Source: Janthinobacterium agaricidamnosum
Lineage (GTDB): Bacteria > Pseudomonadota > Gammaproteobacteria > Burkholderiales > Burkholderiaceae_D
DNA length: 64,000 nucleotides
Reading direction: 5' to 3'
NCBI RefSeq assembly: GCF_003667705.1
Contig: NZ_CP033019.1
Coordinates: 3,348,001-3,412,000 of the forward strand
Shown: in pieces, positions 17,178-25,705 of the stretch
Layout of the letters: every line of letters begins with the position of its first letter
How positions within the stretch are numbered: position 1 is the first letter of the stretch
Position numbers and translations under genes: made by a program
The notes under the pieces: model-generated
What the model saw: only the letters and a program-made list of their open reading frames with translations
Databases searched by the model: none
What the model was told of the DNA's origin: nothing

Positions 17178-17744
17178 CTAACAATCGAGCACGACGATGT
17201 GCCCGCCCTCGCGGCGCCAGCGGCCACCGTCCGGTCCTGGCGCTTGCGCCGCCTGCCTGAGCAAGCCTGGCGCCACGCTGCGTGCCACTTGCAACAGGGC
17301 CGTTTCCACCCGCGCCCTGGGCGCGCGCGCGCCCGTGCCGCCGTCCTGCGTCAGCGCCGTATTGACGGCATCGATCAGATGCACGACCTGGCGCGCCAGT
17401 TCGAATTCCTTGTCTTCCGGGCTCAAGCCCTCCAGTTCCATGCCGAAGATGCCCGCAGCGCGCCGCTTGAGCGCCTGCGGCGAACCGCCATGCAGGGGCA
17501 GCAGGGGCGCCACCACCTTGCCCAGCAGCTGGCGCAGCGGCCCTTCCAGCGGCGTGCCGCGCACTTGCTGGCCCGCCGCGGTGGCGCCCAACTGGCGCGC
17601 CAGGAACGCGTCGAACTGGGACGGCGCCTGCAATTCCAGCAACTGCGCCGCCAGTGCCAGCTCATCTTCGTGCTGCAGGGACAGCACGCCCGGCGCTTCC
17701 GGCAATTCCATTTCGGGACGATAGGCGAGCAGGCGGCTGGTCAT
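17178..17744 (-). CDS. Small paralog A: divergent member of the same family
   Basis: The ATG at 17744 follows CCGGAG and gives 188 residues; the open frame continues upstream without plausible coding. The signature is present in altered form (LQHEDELALAAQLLELQAPS, then FDAFLARQLG). The glycine/lysine core is shortened (LLGKVVAPLLPLHGG). The charged helix LEGLSPEDKEFELARQVVHL is well kept, and the end is GGRWRREGGHIVVLDC. It is the first gene of the operon, about 265 bases downstream of a good promoter. The loss of most of the core makes it the odd member: it might be an adaptor or immunity-like variant. That is speculation. Confidence 0.65.
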   Translation of the reverse strand: MTSRLLAYRPEMELPEAPGVLSLQHEDELALAAQLLELQAPSQFDAFLARQLGATAAGQQVRGTPLEGPLRQLLGKVVAPLLPLHGGSPQALKRRAAGIFGMELEGLSPEDKEFELARQVVHLIDAVNTALTQDGGTGARAPRARVETALLQVARSVAPGLLRQAAQAPGPDGGRWRREGGHIVVLDC

Positions 17745-18157
17745 GACAGGCTCCGGTGAAAGGCGGGCAGGTGGTCCATGCCTCCCTGACGCAAGGGCCA
17801 TGCCAGCCGGGTGCAGGGGAAAAACGGGACGCGACGGCGAACGCCTTTTCGCCGATGCGATAAAAACCATGGTTTCCGGCGAAGCTGTTTTCGCCCTGTC
17901 CATGAGCTTTCAAACAAGCTTAATTAGAGGGAATTTATTACGTCGCCTATCGACCACAAGCAGGCGTTCGCGTAAAAATATTTTTCCATTTGTAAAAAAT
18001 AAAGTTCATCAAAATACTATAAAAAATCACTTAACATCGGTCAAAAATGCATTAAATCGAAAAATAGACAAGACGCAAATGTTCTTTTGAGCACGCACTT
18101 TCAGTAGGCAGGCAATACAATAACGAGGTCAGATTTTGATTGCCACAAAGAAACTAA
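17745..18157. other. AT-rich divergent intergenic region
   Basis: About 410 bases separate the minus-strand operon from the DUF1800 gene. The half nearer the DUF1800 gene (17930-18080) is much richer in A and T than its surroundings. It holds the minus-strand promoter described separately. The open frame at 17743-18090 on the plus strand has no coding character. No promoter could be fixed for the DUF1800 gene. Confidence 0.6.
18016..18044 (-). promoter_or_regulatory. Sigma-70 promoter of the eight-gene operon
   Basis: On the minus strand TTGACC (18039-18044) and TATAGT (18016-18021) are separated by exactly 17 bases. Transcription would start near 18009 and run through a leader of about 265 bases to the first gene at 17744. 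The surrounding DNA is AT-rich. The match is five of six at both hexamers. Confidence 0.6.
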
Positions 18158-19933
18158 ATGATCCATCCTACTTTGCGCCGCTTGCTGGCTGCTGTAACAC
18201 TTCTGAGTTTGCTGAACGCCTGTGGTGGCGGTGGCGGCGACAGCCCGACCGCCACGGTGGCGCCGCCTGCGGAAATGAAGCCGGGCGAGCCGGCAGTTCC
18301 CGCAGAAACCGTCCCGCCGCCCCCACTGACCACGCCACCGGCCGCGAAGGTGACGACATTTACGCGCCAGCAGGCGTCACGCTTCCTGGGCCGGGCCACG
18401 TTCGGGCCGAATATCGCGGCCATCGATGCACTGGCCGCCAGCGACAGCAACGCCTGGTTCCAGTACCAGTTTTCCAGACCGCAAAGCTTGCATCGCAAAT
18501 ATCTCGATGCGAAATTTCCACCAGCGGACACGACGGCCAGCAAGGCCTTGCCTCAGAATTTTTATGAATCATTCTGGCAGCAGGCCGTAGGCGGCGACGA
18601 CCAGTTGCGACAACGCACGGCGTTTGCCTTGTCGGAAATTTTCGTCATTTCCACGCAAAACGAAGCCGTGTGGCCGCACGTGCGCGGTGTTGCCAGCTAT
18701 TACGACATGCTGGGACAACATGCTTTCGGCAACTTCCGCACCTTGCTGCAAGGCGTCGCCACGCATCCGATGATGGGTCTGTATCTGTCGCACCTGCGCA
18801 ATCAGAAGGAATCGGCAACGCGTACCCCGGATGAGAATTTTGCCCGCGAAATCATGCAGTTATTTACGATCGGCCTGTATCAGCTGAACGCTGACGGCAG
18901 CTTGAAATTGTCCGGCGGCAAGCCCATCGATACCTACTCGCGCGACGATGTGAGCGGCCTGGCGAAAGTATTGACAGGCTGGAGCTGGGCCGGACCAGAC
19001 CAGGCCGCTAACCGTTTCTTTGGCAGCGTGGCCGATCCGGACCGCGACTGGAAACCGATGCAGAATTACACGGCCTTCCATTCCACCGGAGAAAAACGTT
19101 TCTTGGGAGTCAGTATTTCGGGCGCCACTACCGGCGAAGCCGACCTGGCGCAAGCCCTCGACACTCTGTTCAACCACCCGAATACAGGCCCCTTCTTCGG
19201 CCGCCAGCTGATCCAGCGGCTCGTCACCAGCAATCCCAGCCCCGCCTATGTGGGCCGGGTAGCGGCCGCGTTTGCCAATAATGGCGCTGGCGTGCGCGGC
19301 GACATGCAGGCGGTGCTGCGTGCCGTGCTGCTCGATCCGGAGGCGCTGGCCCCGGCCGGCACAACCTTGCGTACGGGGAAATTGCGCGAACCGCTGGTAC
19401 GCCTGGGCAACTGGATGCGCGCCTTTAACGCCAAGGATGCAGCTTCGCAATACCGCATCTATTACCTGAGCGATCCGCTCACGGGCCTGGGCCAGAATCC
19501 CATGAATGCACCCTCCGTCTTCAATTATTTCCGTCCCAGCTATGTCCCGCCCAATTCGCCGCTGGCCGCCGCCAGTCTGGTGGCGCCGGAAATGCAGATC
19601 ACGGCAGAGCCGTCCGTCACCGGCTATCTGAACTTCATCCAGGACGCCATCAGCGGCGGCGTGGGAGAAAATGCCTCGGTGAAGGCGGACTATGCGGCCG
19701 AGCTGGCCCTGGCCGACCAGCCGGCAGCCTTGCTCGACCGCGTCGACCTGCTGCTCTTGGCCGGCAACATGTCGACCAAGCTGCGCGGCACCATCCTATC
19801 CACCGTCAATAGCGTGCCGATTCCGGCCGCCACCGGCAGCAATGCCGCACAGGTCAACCTCGCAAGAACCTACCGCGTACGCCTGGCCATCTTCCTGTCG
19901 ATGGCCTCGCCTGAATACCTGGTCCAGAAATAA
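18158..19933 (+). CDS. DUF1800 family lipoprotein
   Basis: The 591-residue protein begins with a lipoprotein signal (LLAAVTLLSLLNACGGGG). It continues with the DUF1800 landmarks: ASRFLGRATFGP near residue 72, PDENFAREIMQLFTIGLYQL in the middle, SGLAKVLTGWSW, and NPMNAPSVFNYFRPSY toward the end. Proteins of this family are nearly always encoded with a DUF1501 partner, as here (nine bases between the genes). They act outside the cytoplasmic membrane. Their biochemical role is not known. The Shine-Dalgarno is weak. Confidence 0.85.
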   Translation: MIHPTLRRLLAAVTLLSLLNACGGGGGDSPTATVAPPAEMKPGEPAVPAETVPPPPLTTPPAAKVTTFTRQQASRFLGRATFGPNIAAIDALAASDSNAWFQYQFSRPQSLHRKYLDAKFPPADTTASKALPQNFYESFWQQAVGGDDQLRQRTAFALSEIFVISTQNEAVWPHVRGVASYYDMLGQHAFGNFRTLLQGVATHPMMGLYLSHLRNQKESATRTPDENFAREIMQLFTIGLYQLNADGSLKLSGGKPIDTYSRDDVSGLAKVLTGWSWAGPDQAANRFFGSVADPDRDWKPMQNYTAFHSTGEKRFLGVSISGATTGEADLAQALDTLFNHPNTGPFFGRQLIQRLVTSNPSPAYVGRVAAAFANNGAGVRGDMQAVLRAVLLDPEALAPAGTTLRTGKLREPLVRLGNWMRAFNAKDAASQYRIYYLSDPLTGLGQNPMNAPSVFNYFRPSYVPPNSPLAAASLVAPEMQITAEPSVTGYLNFIQDAISGGVGENASVKADYAAELALADQPAALLDRVDLLLLAGNMSTKLRGTILSTVNSVPIPAATGSNAAQVNLARTYRVRLAIFLSMASPEYLVQK

Positions 19934-19942
19934 GGAAGCCGC

Positions 19943-21391
19943 ATGTCCCATCTCCCCCCTTTTTCCCGCCGCCGCTTCCTCGGCTCCATGCTGAGCCTGG
20001 CCGGCAGCACGGCCGCGCCGTTCGCCCTCAACCTGGCAGCCATGGGCCAGGCTGCCGCCCAGTCGGCCGATGACTACAAAGCGCTCGTGTGCCTGTTCAT
20101 GGCTGGTGGCAACGACGCCTTCAACACGGTGCTGGCAACCGACACATCGTCCTGGAATGAATACACGCGCCTGCGCAACACGGGCAGCAATGATTCGATC
20201 CACCTGCCCGCCGTCGGTGCAGCCGGTGGCGTGTTGCCCATCGTGCCGGCCACCGTGCAAGCGGGACGCAGCTTTGCCCTGCATCCCTCCCTCGTTCCGC
20301 TGAAAAGCCTGTTCGATGACGGCCGCGCCGCCGTCGTCGCCAATGTGGGCACCCTGATCCAGCCAGTTACCCTGGCGCAATATAAGGCGGGCGGCGTGGC
20401 CCTGCCGTCCAAGCTTTTTTCGCATAACGACCAGCAATCGACCTGGCAGTCGGGCCTGCCGGAAGGCGCCAGCGTGGGCTGGGGCGGACGTCTGGGCGAC
20501 TTGCTTGGCGCGGGCAACAGCAACGCCATGTTCACGGCCGTATCCGCGGCATCGAACGCGCTGTTCCTGAGCGGACGCCAGGTGCGCCAGTTCCAGGTGG
20601 GCCAGGCCGGTGCGGTGCCGATTCGCAATATCGATCTCAGCGGCAGCCTGTTCGGCACGGCGCAGGGGCCGGCGGCATTGCGTGAAATCATCACGACGGC
20701 CGGCAGCGACCTGATGGAACAGGAACATGTGGCCACGATCGGGCGCGCCATCTCCAGCCAGAGCGTCCTCAGCGGCGCCATGCTGGCGGCCGGCGCGGGG
20801 GGCGTGCCGAATCCCCCGCCCTACGTCAATCCGAACACAGGCGCGTCCGGCGTCAATCCGCTGGCCGTGCAATTGCAGACGGTGGCGCGCATCATCGGCG
20901 GACGCGGCGCCCTGGGGGTGAAACGGCAAGTATTTTATGTGACCCTGGGCGGCTTCGACACGCATGACCGGCAAAAGGCGCTGCATGCCGACCTGATGGC
21001 CCGGCTGGCCCATGCGCTCGCCTACTTCGACACGACCCTGGCGGCCCTGCAGGGCGCGGATCTGCGGCGCCAGGTGACGACCTTTACGGCGTCGGACTTC
21101 GGCCGCACCTTCAGCAGCAACGGCGATGGCACGGATCACGGCTGGGGCGCGCACCACTTTGTCGTGGGCGGCGCCGTCAAGGGCCGCGACATCTACGGCA
21201 CCTTCCCCGTCACGGGCCTGGGCCATGAGCTGGACGTCGGTTCCGGCGCCCTGCTGCCGACCACCTCCGTCGACCAGTACGGCGCCACGCTGGCCAAGTG
21301 GTTCGGCGTGGCCGACAGCCAGCTGGCCGAGGTGTTCCCGAACATCGGCAACTTCAGCCGGCGCGACCTGGGGTTCATGACGACAACTTAG
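19943..21391 (+). CDS. DUF1501 family exported protein, Tat signal
   Basis: The 482-residue product starts with a twin-arginine signal (SRRRFLGSM followed by a hydrophobic stretch). It has the DUF1501 core: ALVCLFMAGGNDAFNTVL, later FYVTLGGFDTHDRQ, and TASDFGRTFSSNGDGTDHGW, where acidic and histidine residues resemble the metal site of alkaline-phosphatase-fold proteins. It would be exported folded, together with the DUF1800 lipoprotein encoded just upstream. Its stop codon overlaps that of the convergent dioxygenase gene by three bases. Confidence 0.87.
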   Translation: MSHLPPFSRRRFLGSMLSLAGSTAAPFALNLAAMGQAAAQSADDYKALVCLFMAGGNDAFNTVLATDTSSWNEYTRLRNTGSNDSIHLPAVGAAGGVLPIVPATVQAGRSFALHPSLVPLKSLFDDGRAAVVANVGTLIQPVTLAQYKAGGVALPSKLFSHNDQQSTWQSGLPEGASVGWGGRLGDLLGAGNSNAMFTAVSAASNALFLSGRQVRQFQVGQAGAVPIRNIDLSGSLFGTAQGPAALREIITTAGSDLMEQEHVATIGRAISSQSVLSGAMLAAGAGGVPNPPPYVNPNTGASGVNPLAVQLQTVARIIGGRGALGVKRQVFYVTLGGFDTHDRQKALHADLMARLAHALAYFDTTLAALQGADLRRQVTTFTASDFGRTFSSNGDGTDHGWGAHHFVVGGAVKGRDIYGTFPVTGLGHELDVGSGALLPTTSVDQYGATLAKWFGVADSQLAEVFPNIGNFSRRDLGFMTTT

Positions 21392-22230
21392 CCATTCACG
21401 GCGATCGTCAGCGTGACGACGTAGCCATCCGTGGCATTGCCCGTCACCGTGGCCATCTGCAGGCTGGTGCCGTCGCTGAAGACATTGTCGCTGGCATAGC
21501 TGATCTGCGCCAGGTTGCGCACGCTGGCCGTGTAGCCGCTGGCCGTGTAGGCCTCATTCAACGTTGCCATTGGAAAAGTGAACTGCGAGGTCTTGATGCG
21601 GTTCGAGGCAGAGGCTGCCTTGGCCAGGCTGGGATAGACCTCGACATGCACGTGCGGCATGCGCCCCGCATAGCAGCCGGGAAAGATCGTCGTGAAGCTG
21701 AGGTTGCCGGCGCTGTCCGTTTCCTGCACGCCGCGCAGGTAATTTTGCGCCGTCACGCCGCTCGAATACAGCGAATACAGGCCGTCGCGGTCGCAATGCC
21801 ATACATACACGGCGTAACCGGCCAGGCTGGCGCAGCTGCCGCTGGCGTTAAGCAACTGCAGCTTGATGGTGAGCGGCACACCCGCCGCCACACCCGTGGC
21901 GCCGTTAAAACTGGCGCGGATATCGCTGCGCACGACACCCGACTGGTTCAGCACGTTAATGATGCTGCCGCCATAGGTGTTCGTGCCATCGGCAGGATAC
22001 GGCCCGCCCGTTTCCTCGGGAATCACTGTGCATGCGCCCGTGCTGGGTGTCGTGACCCCAGCGGCGGCGCTGCCTGCCGCCGCGCCGCTGGCGTCCGACC
22101 CGCCGCCGCAGCTCATCAGGGGCAAGGTGGCGGCGCCGGCCAGCAGCCAGCGCAGCACCTGTCGCCGCTCGGCCGCCTGTTGCCGCATCATTTCGAGGTC
22201 GGATGCCAGACCGTGATCATGTAGTTCCAT
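21388..22230 (-). CDS. Exported intradiol ring-cleavage dioxygenase-like protein
   Basis: The ATG at 22230 gives 280 residues. The N-terminus carries ERRQVLRWLLAGAATLPLMS followed by CGGG, a lipoprotein or Tat-like export signal. The catalytic domain has PEETGGPYPADG, the entry motif of protocatechuate/catechol dioxygenases, then YAVYVWHCDRDGLYSLY (first iron-ligand region) and GCYAGRMPHVHVEVY (His ligands). Cytoplasmic relatives open aromatic rings in the beta-ketoadipate pathway. Exported, lipid-anchored ones act on unknown substrates, perhaps polyphenols. No ring-cleavage pathway genes are adjacent. Confidence 0.82.
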   Translation of the reverse strand: MELHDHGLASDLEMMRQQAAERRQVLRWLLAGAATLPLMSCGGGSDASGAAAGSAAAGVTTPSTGACTVIPEETGGPYPADGTNTYGGSIINVLNQSGVVRSDIRASFNGATGVAAGVPLTIKLQLLNASGSCASLAGYAVYVWHCDRDGLYSLYSSGVTAQNYLRGVQETDSAGNLSFTTIFPGCYAGRMPHVHVEVYPSLAKAASASNRIKTSQFTFPMATLNEAYTASGYTASVRNLAQISYASDNVFSDGTSLQMATVTGNATDGYVVTLTIAVNG

Positions 22231-22388
22231 AGATATTCCATCAAGTGGGGCAAGCCCGCCAAGGCGGGATTCAGGCTGGCGCACAGGTACAGCGCCTGCG
22301 TCGCATGGCGCGAGAGCGCCTGCAAGCTGCTGCCCGGACGCAAGGCATGGATGCGCATGCTGGCTCTCCCTGCGCTCGCGCCTGCCGC

Positions 22389-22892
22389 TTACTCGGAGCG
22401 CCGGAGGTCGCGCGGACCCTGGCGGCTGTCGTGCCGCTGCAGCGCCTGCTGGCGCTGTGCCGGCGTCAGCACGGCCAGCAATTGCTGCTCCAGCCGCGCA
22501 TGCTGCAAGCTGATCTTCGCCATGGCTTGCGCCGCCGTGTTCGCCAGCGCGCTGGCTTGCGCATCATCGTAGGCGCTGGAGGCGGCCAGCGCGCGCAGCT
22601 GCTCGTGGGCCTTGAAAGCGATCTTTTCCTGTTCCCGCAGCAAGGGCGCCTGGGCGTAGGTGGCGGCAAAAATTTTATCCTGCTGCGCTTCGCTCAGGTC
22701 GATGCCATGCAGGAACGGCGGCAAGCCTGGCGCGCCGGGTCCGCCTGGGCCGTGACGGAAGCCGGACGGCGGCCCCGGCATGGCGCGCGGCGGCGGGCCG
22801 GACGGCGCAGCGTCCTGCTGGGCCAGGGCGAGCAGCGGCATGCTGCAGGCGCACAGCAGCAACAGGGATACGGCAATACTCAGGTATTTCAT
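22389..22892 (-). CDS. CpxP/Spy-like periplasmic protein
   Basis: The 167-residue protein starts after AAAGGAAC with a signal peptide (MKYLSIAVSLLLLCACSMPL, then ALAQ). It has a Pro/Gly-rich segment and a helical part with two variants of the LTxxQ motif: IDLSEAQQDKIF near residue 66 and LAVLTPAQRQQAL near residue 141. This is the CpxP/Spy pattern, a periplasmic chaperone that also restrains a Cpx sensor. It diverges from the response regulator gene. Two exact CpxR-type boxes lie between them, the usual cpxP/cpxRA arrangement. The cysteine at about residue 16 could make it a lipoprotein. Confidence 0.82.
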   Translation of the reverse strand: MKYLSIAVSLLLLCACSMPLLALAQQDAAPSGPPPRAMPGPPSGFRHGPGGPGAPGLPPFLHGIDLSEAQQDKIFAATYAQAPLLREQEKIAFKAHEQLRALAASSAYDDAQASALANTAAQAMAKISLQHARLEQQLLAVLTPAQRQQALQRHDSRQGPRDLRRSE

Positions 22893-22961
22893 CGGGCGTT
22901 CCTTTCGTGGAGATCAGCGCTGATTGTCGGCGTCTGGCGTGTAAAGCAACGTCAGGGCCGC

Positions 22962-22976
22962 GTAAAAGCGTGTAAA
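22962..22976. promoter_or_regulatory. CpxR-type box (upstream of the CpxP-like gene)
   Basis: The sequence is GTAAA-AGCGT-GTAAA, an exact direct repeat with the five-base spacer of the CpxR consensus. It lies about 70 bases from the CpxP-like start codon, in the divergent region. A further GTAAA at 22941-22945 could be an extra half-site. Confidence 0.8.
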
Positions 22977-23005
22977 GGAAGCTGCGCAAATGTAAGCGGA
23001 CGTAT

Positions 23006-23020
23006 GTAAAAGCGGGTAAA
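23006..23020. promoter_or_regulatory. CpxR-type box (upstream of the response regulator gene)
   Basis: GTAAA-AGCGG-GTAAA is a second exact copy of the CpxR consensus. It lies about 65 bases upstream of the response regulator start at 23086. It indicates autoregulation of the two-component genes. Confidence 0.8.
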
Positions 23021-23085
23021 AGGGCCCTGAACCGCGCCTGTTGACTGCTATCATCGGGCGATATTCACCCGAAAAAAGCACAGGC

Positions 23086-23775
23086 ATGAGCAAGGTTTTG
23101 TTAATCGATGACGACGTGGAACTGGTCGGCATGTTCCAGGAATACCTGACGCAGGAAGGTTTCGATGCCCGCGCCGTGCATGACGGCGAAAGCGGCGCGG
23201 CCGAGGCGCTGACGGGCCTGTACGCCATCGCCATCCTCGACGTCATGATGCCGCGCATGAATGGACTGGAAACCCTGCGCCGCATCCGCGCCGGCAGCAA
23301 TCTGCCCATCCTGATGCTGACGGCGCGCGGCGACGATACGGACCGTATCGTGGGCCTGGAGCTGGGCGCCGACGATTACGTGACGAAACCGTGCACGCCG
23401 CGCGAGCTGACGGCGCGCATCCGCGCCATCCTGCGCCGCGCGCAGGCGGCGCCGCACGACAGCTCGGGTCTGGCGCCGCTCACCGTAGGGCAACTGACGA
23501 TGTGGCCGGAACAGCGCCGCGTTTCCTGGGCCGGCGCGCACCTGGAGCTGACGAGCACGGAATTCAACTTGCTGGAAGTGCTGGTGCGCCATGCGGGCAA
23601 GCCCGTAAGCAAGAATCAATTATCGGAACTGGGTCTGGGCCGTCCCATGGCCCGCTTCGACCGCAATATCGACGTGCACTTGAGCAGCCTGCGCCGCAAA
23701 CTGGGCAGCCTGGCCGATGGCCGCTCCTGCCTGCAGACCGTGTACCGTCTCGGCTACCAGCTGATCAAGGAGTAA
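23086..23775 (+). CDS. cpxR: CpxR-like response regulator (OmpR family)
   Basis: The 229-residue protein has a receiver domain (KVLLIDDDVELV, phosphorylated Asp52 in AIAILDVMMPRMNG, Lys in YVTKPCTPREL). An OmpR-type winged helix follows (LELTSTEFNLLEVLVRHAGK, then FDRNIDVHLSSLRRKLG and LQTVYRLGYQL). DNA-binding targets are predicted from the adjacent GTAAA-N5-GTAAA boxes, which match the Cpx consensus of enteric bacteria. The start at 23086 is at the standard MSKVLLIDDD. It is followed two bases later by the sensor kinase gene. The name rests on the boxes and the CpxP-like neighbour. Confidence 0.85.
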   Translation: MSKVLLIDDDVELVGMFQEYLTQEGFDARAVHDGESGAAEALTGLYAIAILDVMMPRMNGLETLRRIRAGSNLPILMLTARGDDTDRIVGLELGADDYVTKPCTPRELTARIRAILRRAQAAPHDSSGLAPLTVGQLTMWPEQRRVSWAGAHLELTSTEFNLLEVLVRHAGKPVSKNQLSELGLGRPMARFDRNIDVHLSSLRRKLGSLADGRSCLQTVYRLGYQLIKE

Positions 23776-23777
23776 GC

Positions 23778-25265
23778 GTGGGCCGTCTGTTCTGGAAGTT
23801 TTTTCTGTGCATCATGCTGGCGCAAGTGACGGCCACCATCGGCATCGGCGGCACCTTCTGGCTGAAAAACCGGGCGGCACAGCAGGAGCGGGCCCTCGAC
23901 ATCGACACCAGTCCGCCCGCGCAAATGATCATCGAGGCCGCCAGCGCCACCCTGGAAGCGGGCGGCAGCCAGGCCTTGCGGCAATTCCTGAGCAAGCTCG
24001 AGCGCATGCGCGTGTTTGCCGTCGATGCGCGCGGACACGAACTGATGGGCCGCGCGGTGCATCCCGCCATGCTGGCCAAGGCGCGCGCCATGCTGGAGCA
24101 AAGCCAGGCCCATCCCGTCGTGCGCACGGTCACCGGCAGCGACGGCCAGCGCTATCTGCTGTTCCTGCCCTCGTCCGAACGCTTCCGCAATGCCGAAGCG
24201 GGCGCCGCGCGCGACACCCTCAATGCCGTCACCCTGAGCGGCCCGCGCGCCATGGGAGCCGGTCCACGGCCCCACGAAGCGGGCACTGCGCCGCCACGCG
24301 GCGAATTCGGCCGCGGCCCGCCCCCGCGCATGGACACGCCCTACCGCACCTTCATTCCCCTGGGGGCGGCCATTGCCGCCAGCCTGCTGTTTTCTTTCCT
24401 GCTGGCCTGGTATTTTGCGCGCCCCATCCGCGACCTGCGGCAAGCGTTCGAGGCCGCCTCGCACGGCAATCTGGCGCCGCGTTTTCACGCCAGCGGCAAG
24501 CGCGGCGATGAATTGACGGACCTGGGCCGCGATTTCGACCGCATGACGGGCCGCTTGCGCAGCCTCATGGATAGCCAGACACGTCTGCTGCATGACGTCT
24601 CGCACGAGTTGCGCTCGCCGCTGGCACGCCTGCAGGCCGCCATCGGCCTGGCGCACCAGCAGCCGGAAAAGATGGCCGCCTCGATGCAGCGCATCGAACG
24701 CGAAAGCGAACGCATGGATAAACTGATCGGTGAACTGCTGACGCTGTCACGGCTGGAAGCCGGCGCCGGGCAAACGGGAGCCGGGCACATGCACAGCGAA
24801 GACGTCAGCATCGCCGACCTCGTGCACGACATCGTGGACGACGCCCGCTATGAGGCGCGGGCACGCCAGTTGAACGTCGAACTGGCGGGCGATGCGGCCA
24901 TGCCCGACGCCAGCGTCACGGGCCAGCCAGAATTGCTGGCGCGCGCCGTGGAAAACGTGGTGCGCAACGCCGTCAAGCACAGCCCCGATGGCGGCACGGT
25001 GGAAGTGGAACTGTCGCGCATGTCCGACTGGCTGCGCATCGCCGTGCTGGACCGGGGCCCCGGCGTGGCTGGCGCGGACCTGGCGCGCATTTTTGAACCG
25101 TTCTTCCGCGCCAGTAATACCCAGCACAGCACGGATGGACACGGCCTGGGCCTGGCTATCGCCCGGCACGTCATCAACGCCCATGGCGGCCGCATCGGGG
25201 CCAGCTTGCGCAGCGGTGGCGGCTTGTGCGTGGAAATGCTGCTACCCGTCAAAACGCCAGGCTGA
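23778..25265 (+). CDS. cpxA: CpxA-like membrane sensor histidine kinase
   Basis: The GTG start at 23778 follows AAGGAG and gives 495 residues. Order: transmembrane helix 1 (about 5-27), a periplasmic domain rich in Pro/Arg near its end, transmembrane helix 2 (FIPLGAAIAASLLFSFLLAW), and HAMP (FARPIRDLRQAFEA). The HisKA domain has phospho-accepting His276 in HDVSHELRSPLARLQ. The HATPase domain has N (VVRNAVKHSP), G1 (DRGPGV) and G2 (GLGLAIARHVI) boxes. It would sense envelope stress, with the CpxP-like protein as probable restraint, and phosphorylate the CpxR-like regulator. The gene ends about 30 bases before the convergent FlxA-like gene. Confidence 0.85.
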   Translation: MGRLFWKFFLCIMLAQVTATIGIGGTFWLKNRAAQQERALDIDTSPPAQMIIEAASATLEAGGSQALRQFLSKLERMRVFAVDARGHELMGRAVHPAMLAKARAMLEQSQAHPVVRTVTGSDGQRYLLFLPSSERFRNAEAGAARDTLNAVTLSGPRAMGAGPRPHEAGTAPPRGEFGRGPPPRMDTPYRTFIPLGAAIAASLLFSFLLAWYFARPIRDLRQAFEAASHGNLAPRFHASGKRGDELTDLGRDFDRMTGRLRSLMDSQTRLLHDVSHELRSPLARLQAAIGLAHQQPEKMAASMQRIERESERMDKLIGELLTLSRLEAGAGQTGAGHMHSEDVSIADLVHDIVDDARYEARARQLNVELAGDAAMPDASVTGQPELLARAVENVVRNAVKHSPDGGTVEVELSRMSDWLRIAVLDRGPGVAGADLARIFEPFFRASNTQHSTDGHGLGLAIARHVINAHGGRIGASLRSGGGLCVEMLLPVKTPG

Positions 25266-25297
25266 CCTGTCGGCGAGCCTGGCGCGTGGATGTGTTG

Positions 25298-25639
25298 TTA
25301 CGCCTGCGTATCGATGATGCTGCCCAGGGTCGACGCGCTTGACCTGGCGGGACTCGCCACGGTCTCGGCACTGCTGGCCGTTTGGGATTCGCCTTGCGCC
25401 GCCTGCTGCGCGGCCGCCGCCTGTAGCTGGGCAATTTGCGCCTGCAAGGCCTGGATTTGCTGCGCCAGCTGCTGCTGCAGCTTTTGCGACGCGTCCGTCT
25501 GCTCGCCCTTCTGTGACTCCGTCAACTGTTTTTGCGCCGCCGTGATCTGCTTTTGCAGCGCCGCGATCTGCGCACTGCTGCCCGCACTGGCGCTGCCGGC
25601 CGCGCCGACTGCGCTGCCGGAACCGATTGCCGCTACCAT
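25298..25639 (-). CDS. FlxA-like small coiled-coil protein, predicted Cpx target
   Basis: The start at 25639 follows GGGAGG and gives 113 residues. A Gly/Ser/Ala-rich head precedes a coiled coil of about 60 residues (SAQIAALQKQITAAQKQLTE, then glutamine-rich heptads), followed by a Ser/Ala-rich tail. The coiled coil matches FlxA-like proteins, whose function is poorly known. There is no signal peptide. Upstream lies a run of three GTAAA sites in CpxR spacing. Together with its position beside the kinase gene, this makes it a candidate member of the Cpx response. Confidence 0.7.
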   Translation of the reverse strand: MVAAIGSGSAVGAAGSASAGSSAQIAALQKQITAAQKQLTESQKGEQTDASQKLQQQLAQQIQALQAQIAQLQAAAAQQAAQGESQTASSAETVASPARSSASTLGSIIDTQA

Positions 25640-25705
25640 ATTGCCTCCCTGATTATTCAACACCTTATTATCGGCGCGCAAGGTACTCAATACAGGGCGG
25701 CAAGT

